Positions 50,005 to 50,722 of a DNA stretch of 50,722 nucleotides are shown here, piece by piece. The notes under the pieces were generated by a model, which worked only from the letters and a program-made list of their open reading frames with translations, was not told the origin of the DNA and did not search any database. Every line of letters starts with the position of its first letter. Positions within the stretch are counted from its first letter, which is position 1. Source of the DNA: Acidobacteriota bacterium (GTDB lineage: Bacteria; Acidobacteriota; Terriglobia; Acidiferrales; UBA7541). Made by a program: the position numbers and the translations under genes. The stretch is taken from the NCBI GenBank assembly GCA_027307115.1, contig DAHUXN010000039.1, positions 1 to 50,722 of the forward strand. The letters run 5' to 3'.

Positions 50005-50547
50005 CTACTGTGCCCTGCCGGCCACATGGAGCTGCCGCGCGCGCGGCGCCTTGGGCATCGAGATTTCCAACACACCATCCTGAATTGCCGCCTTCGTCTG
50101 CGACGGGTCGATCTCGATTGGCAACTCCAGAGAGCGGCAAATTTGATTTGAGAGGCGCTCCTGATAGATGGTCCGTCGCGATTCCTTTTCCTCATGCGTC
50201 TCTCGCTTGCCCGAAATCGCCAGCCTCCGCGGCTCAACGCTCAGCTTTAAATCTTCTCCGCGGAATCCCGGCACTTCGGCGCGCAGCGTTAGAGCGTCAT
50301 CGCTCTCCATCAGTTCGACGGCAACCGGATGCAACGTTTCCTTCTCTGCATTCAGCCAGTGCTCCAGGTCGCGGCCAGGCTCGTGCCCATCATGCTCGAA
50401 AAGTTCATACGCTCTCTTCGCAATCGAATCATGAAGCTCCTGGGCGTGGTCGAATAACTCATCAAAATCCGCCAATTCAGGACGCGACGCTTGAGGATGC
50501 CTCGTGATCTGCAAGTCTCGATTTTTGGATAGCAATTGTTCTTTCAT
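50005..50547 (-). CDS. Hsp20 small heat-shock protein fused to a DUF2934 domain
   Basis: 180 residues from the ATG at 50547, with AAAGGAGGA 7 bases upstream (50555-50563), the best ribosome site in the window; longer in-frame starts (to 50721) are rejected. The N-terminal part (about 37-68) is DUF2934-like: SIAKRAYELFEHDGHEPGRD and the HWLNAEKE ending. The alpha-crystallin domain (about 75-165) follows: DALTLRAEVPGFRGEDLKLS, VEPRRLAISGKRE, and QICRSLELPIEIDPSQTKAA with the terminal beta-hairpin GVLEISMPKAP. It should be an ATP-independent holdase in the cytoplasm. I find no CIRCE element and no convincing heat-shock promoter in the 170 bases above it that belong to this window. Confidence 0.92.
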   Translation of the reverse strand: MKEQLLSKNRDLQITRHPQASRPELADFDELFDHAQELHDSIAKRAYELFEHDGHEPGRDLEHWLNAEKETLHPVAVELMESDDALTLRAEVPGFRGEDLKLSVEPRRLAISGKRETHEEKESRRTIYQERLSNQICRSLELPIEIDPSQTKAAIQDGVLEISMPKAPRARQLHVAGRAQ

Positions 50548-50722
50548 ATATAAGTCCTCCTTTATGATTTGTGTGTCCTTCAGGTAGATTCTCTGGCGAG
50601 CGTTGCGGTTGTCTGAAAACAGCGCACTCATCAAGAATGGATTACAGGTATTTCTGCTAGAATCACGCTGCCCGTGCATAAAAACATGCGCGCTTAAACA
50701 CGATGTGCGCGGCAATATCATG

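Noticed and set aside
50548-50722. CIRCE-like or sigma32-like heat-shock element upstream of the DUF2934-Hsp20 gene
   Set aside because: Only one half (GAGTGC) of a CIRCE-like repeat is visible, and no CTTGAA/CCCCAT pair; the region is cut by the window edge.

Overview
The window looks like a chromosomal segment of an Acidobacteriota-type Gram-negative soil bacterium. This is an inference: I could run no search. The support is a moderately GC-rich, densely packed chromosome with a diderm envelope set (BamA, Skp, Lol transporter, EmrAB/TolC). It also has several DUF4097 'adhesin' genes, a large Ig-like/IPT/YVTN lipoprotein, DUF2934 fused to Hsp20, and frequent GTG/TTG starts. I see no insertion sequence, prophage, integrase, CRISPR array, rRNA or tRNA.

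Layout. 1-15.0 kb (all minus strand): nusA (cut by the window edge) and rimP behind a promoter plus a terminator-like leader hairpin; skp with its own sigma70 promoter; a 1183-residue Ig/IPT/YVTN lipoprotein; bamA; clpC; lolD; a lolC/E-type permease; lysS with a good divergent promoter. Transcription runs lysS > lolC > lolD > clpC > bamA > lipoprotein > skp > rimP > nusA, so translation, lipoprotein sorting, proteolysis and outer-membrane assembly genes are interleaved.

15.1-24.7 kb: two cell-surface sigma-factor modules face each other tail to tail. The plus-strand module is ECF sigma, anti-sigma with an H-x3-C-x2-C zinc motif, DUF4097 protein, shikimate kinase and a secreted protein. The minus-strand module is ECF sigma, anti-sigma with a HEAT-repeat sensor region, a DUF4097-like protein built of ten or so 'T-G-G-G' repeats, a second DUF4097 protein and a tandem-PDZ protein. 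A strong bidirectional terminator separates them. This paired, syntenic arrangement is my main candidate for an undescribed system.

24.7-40.2 kb: small membrane protein; recG-rsmD; PLP enzyme and HAD hydrolase; PilZ protein divergent from an alpha/beta hydrolase with a nearly leaderless start; aldo/keto reductase, MFS exporter and a UvrC-like protein with a degenerate nuclease site; acyl-CoA dehydrogenase; HIT protein; HU; ribosomal protein S1 with a promoter and leader hairpin; a FecR-like membrane protein.

40.3-50.7 kb: small protein; class IV aminotransferase; pterin carbinolamine dehydratase; tolC-emrA-emrB type tripartite efflux; GuaD-type guanine deaminase followed by a full-length urate-oxidase homologue whose known catalytic residues are almost all replaced; HD-GYP response regulator; SYLF/Ysc84 protein; DUF2934-Hsp20 chaperone.
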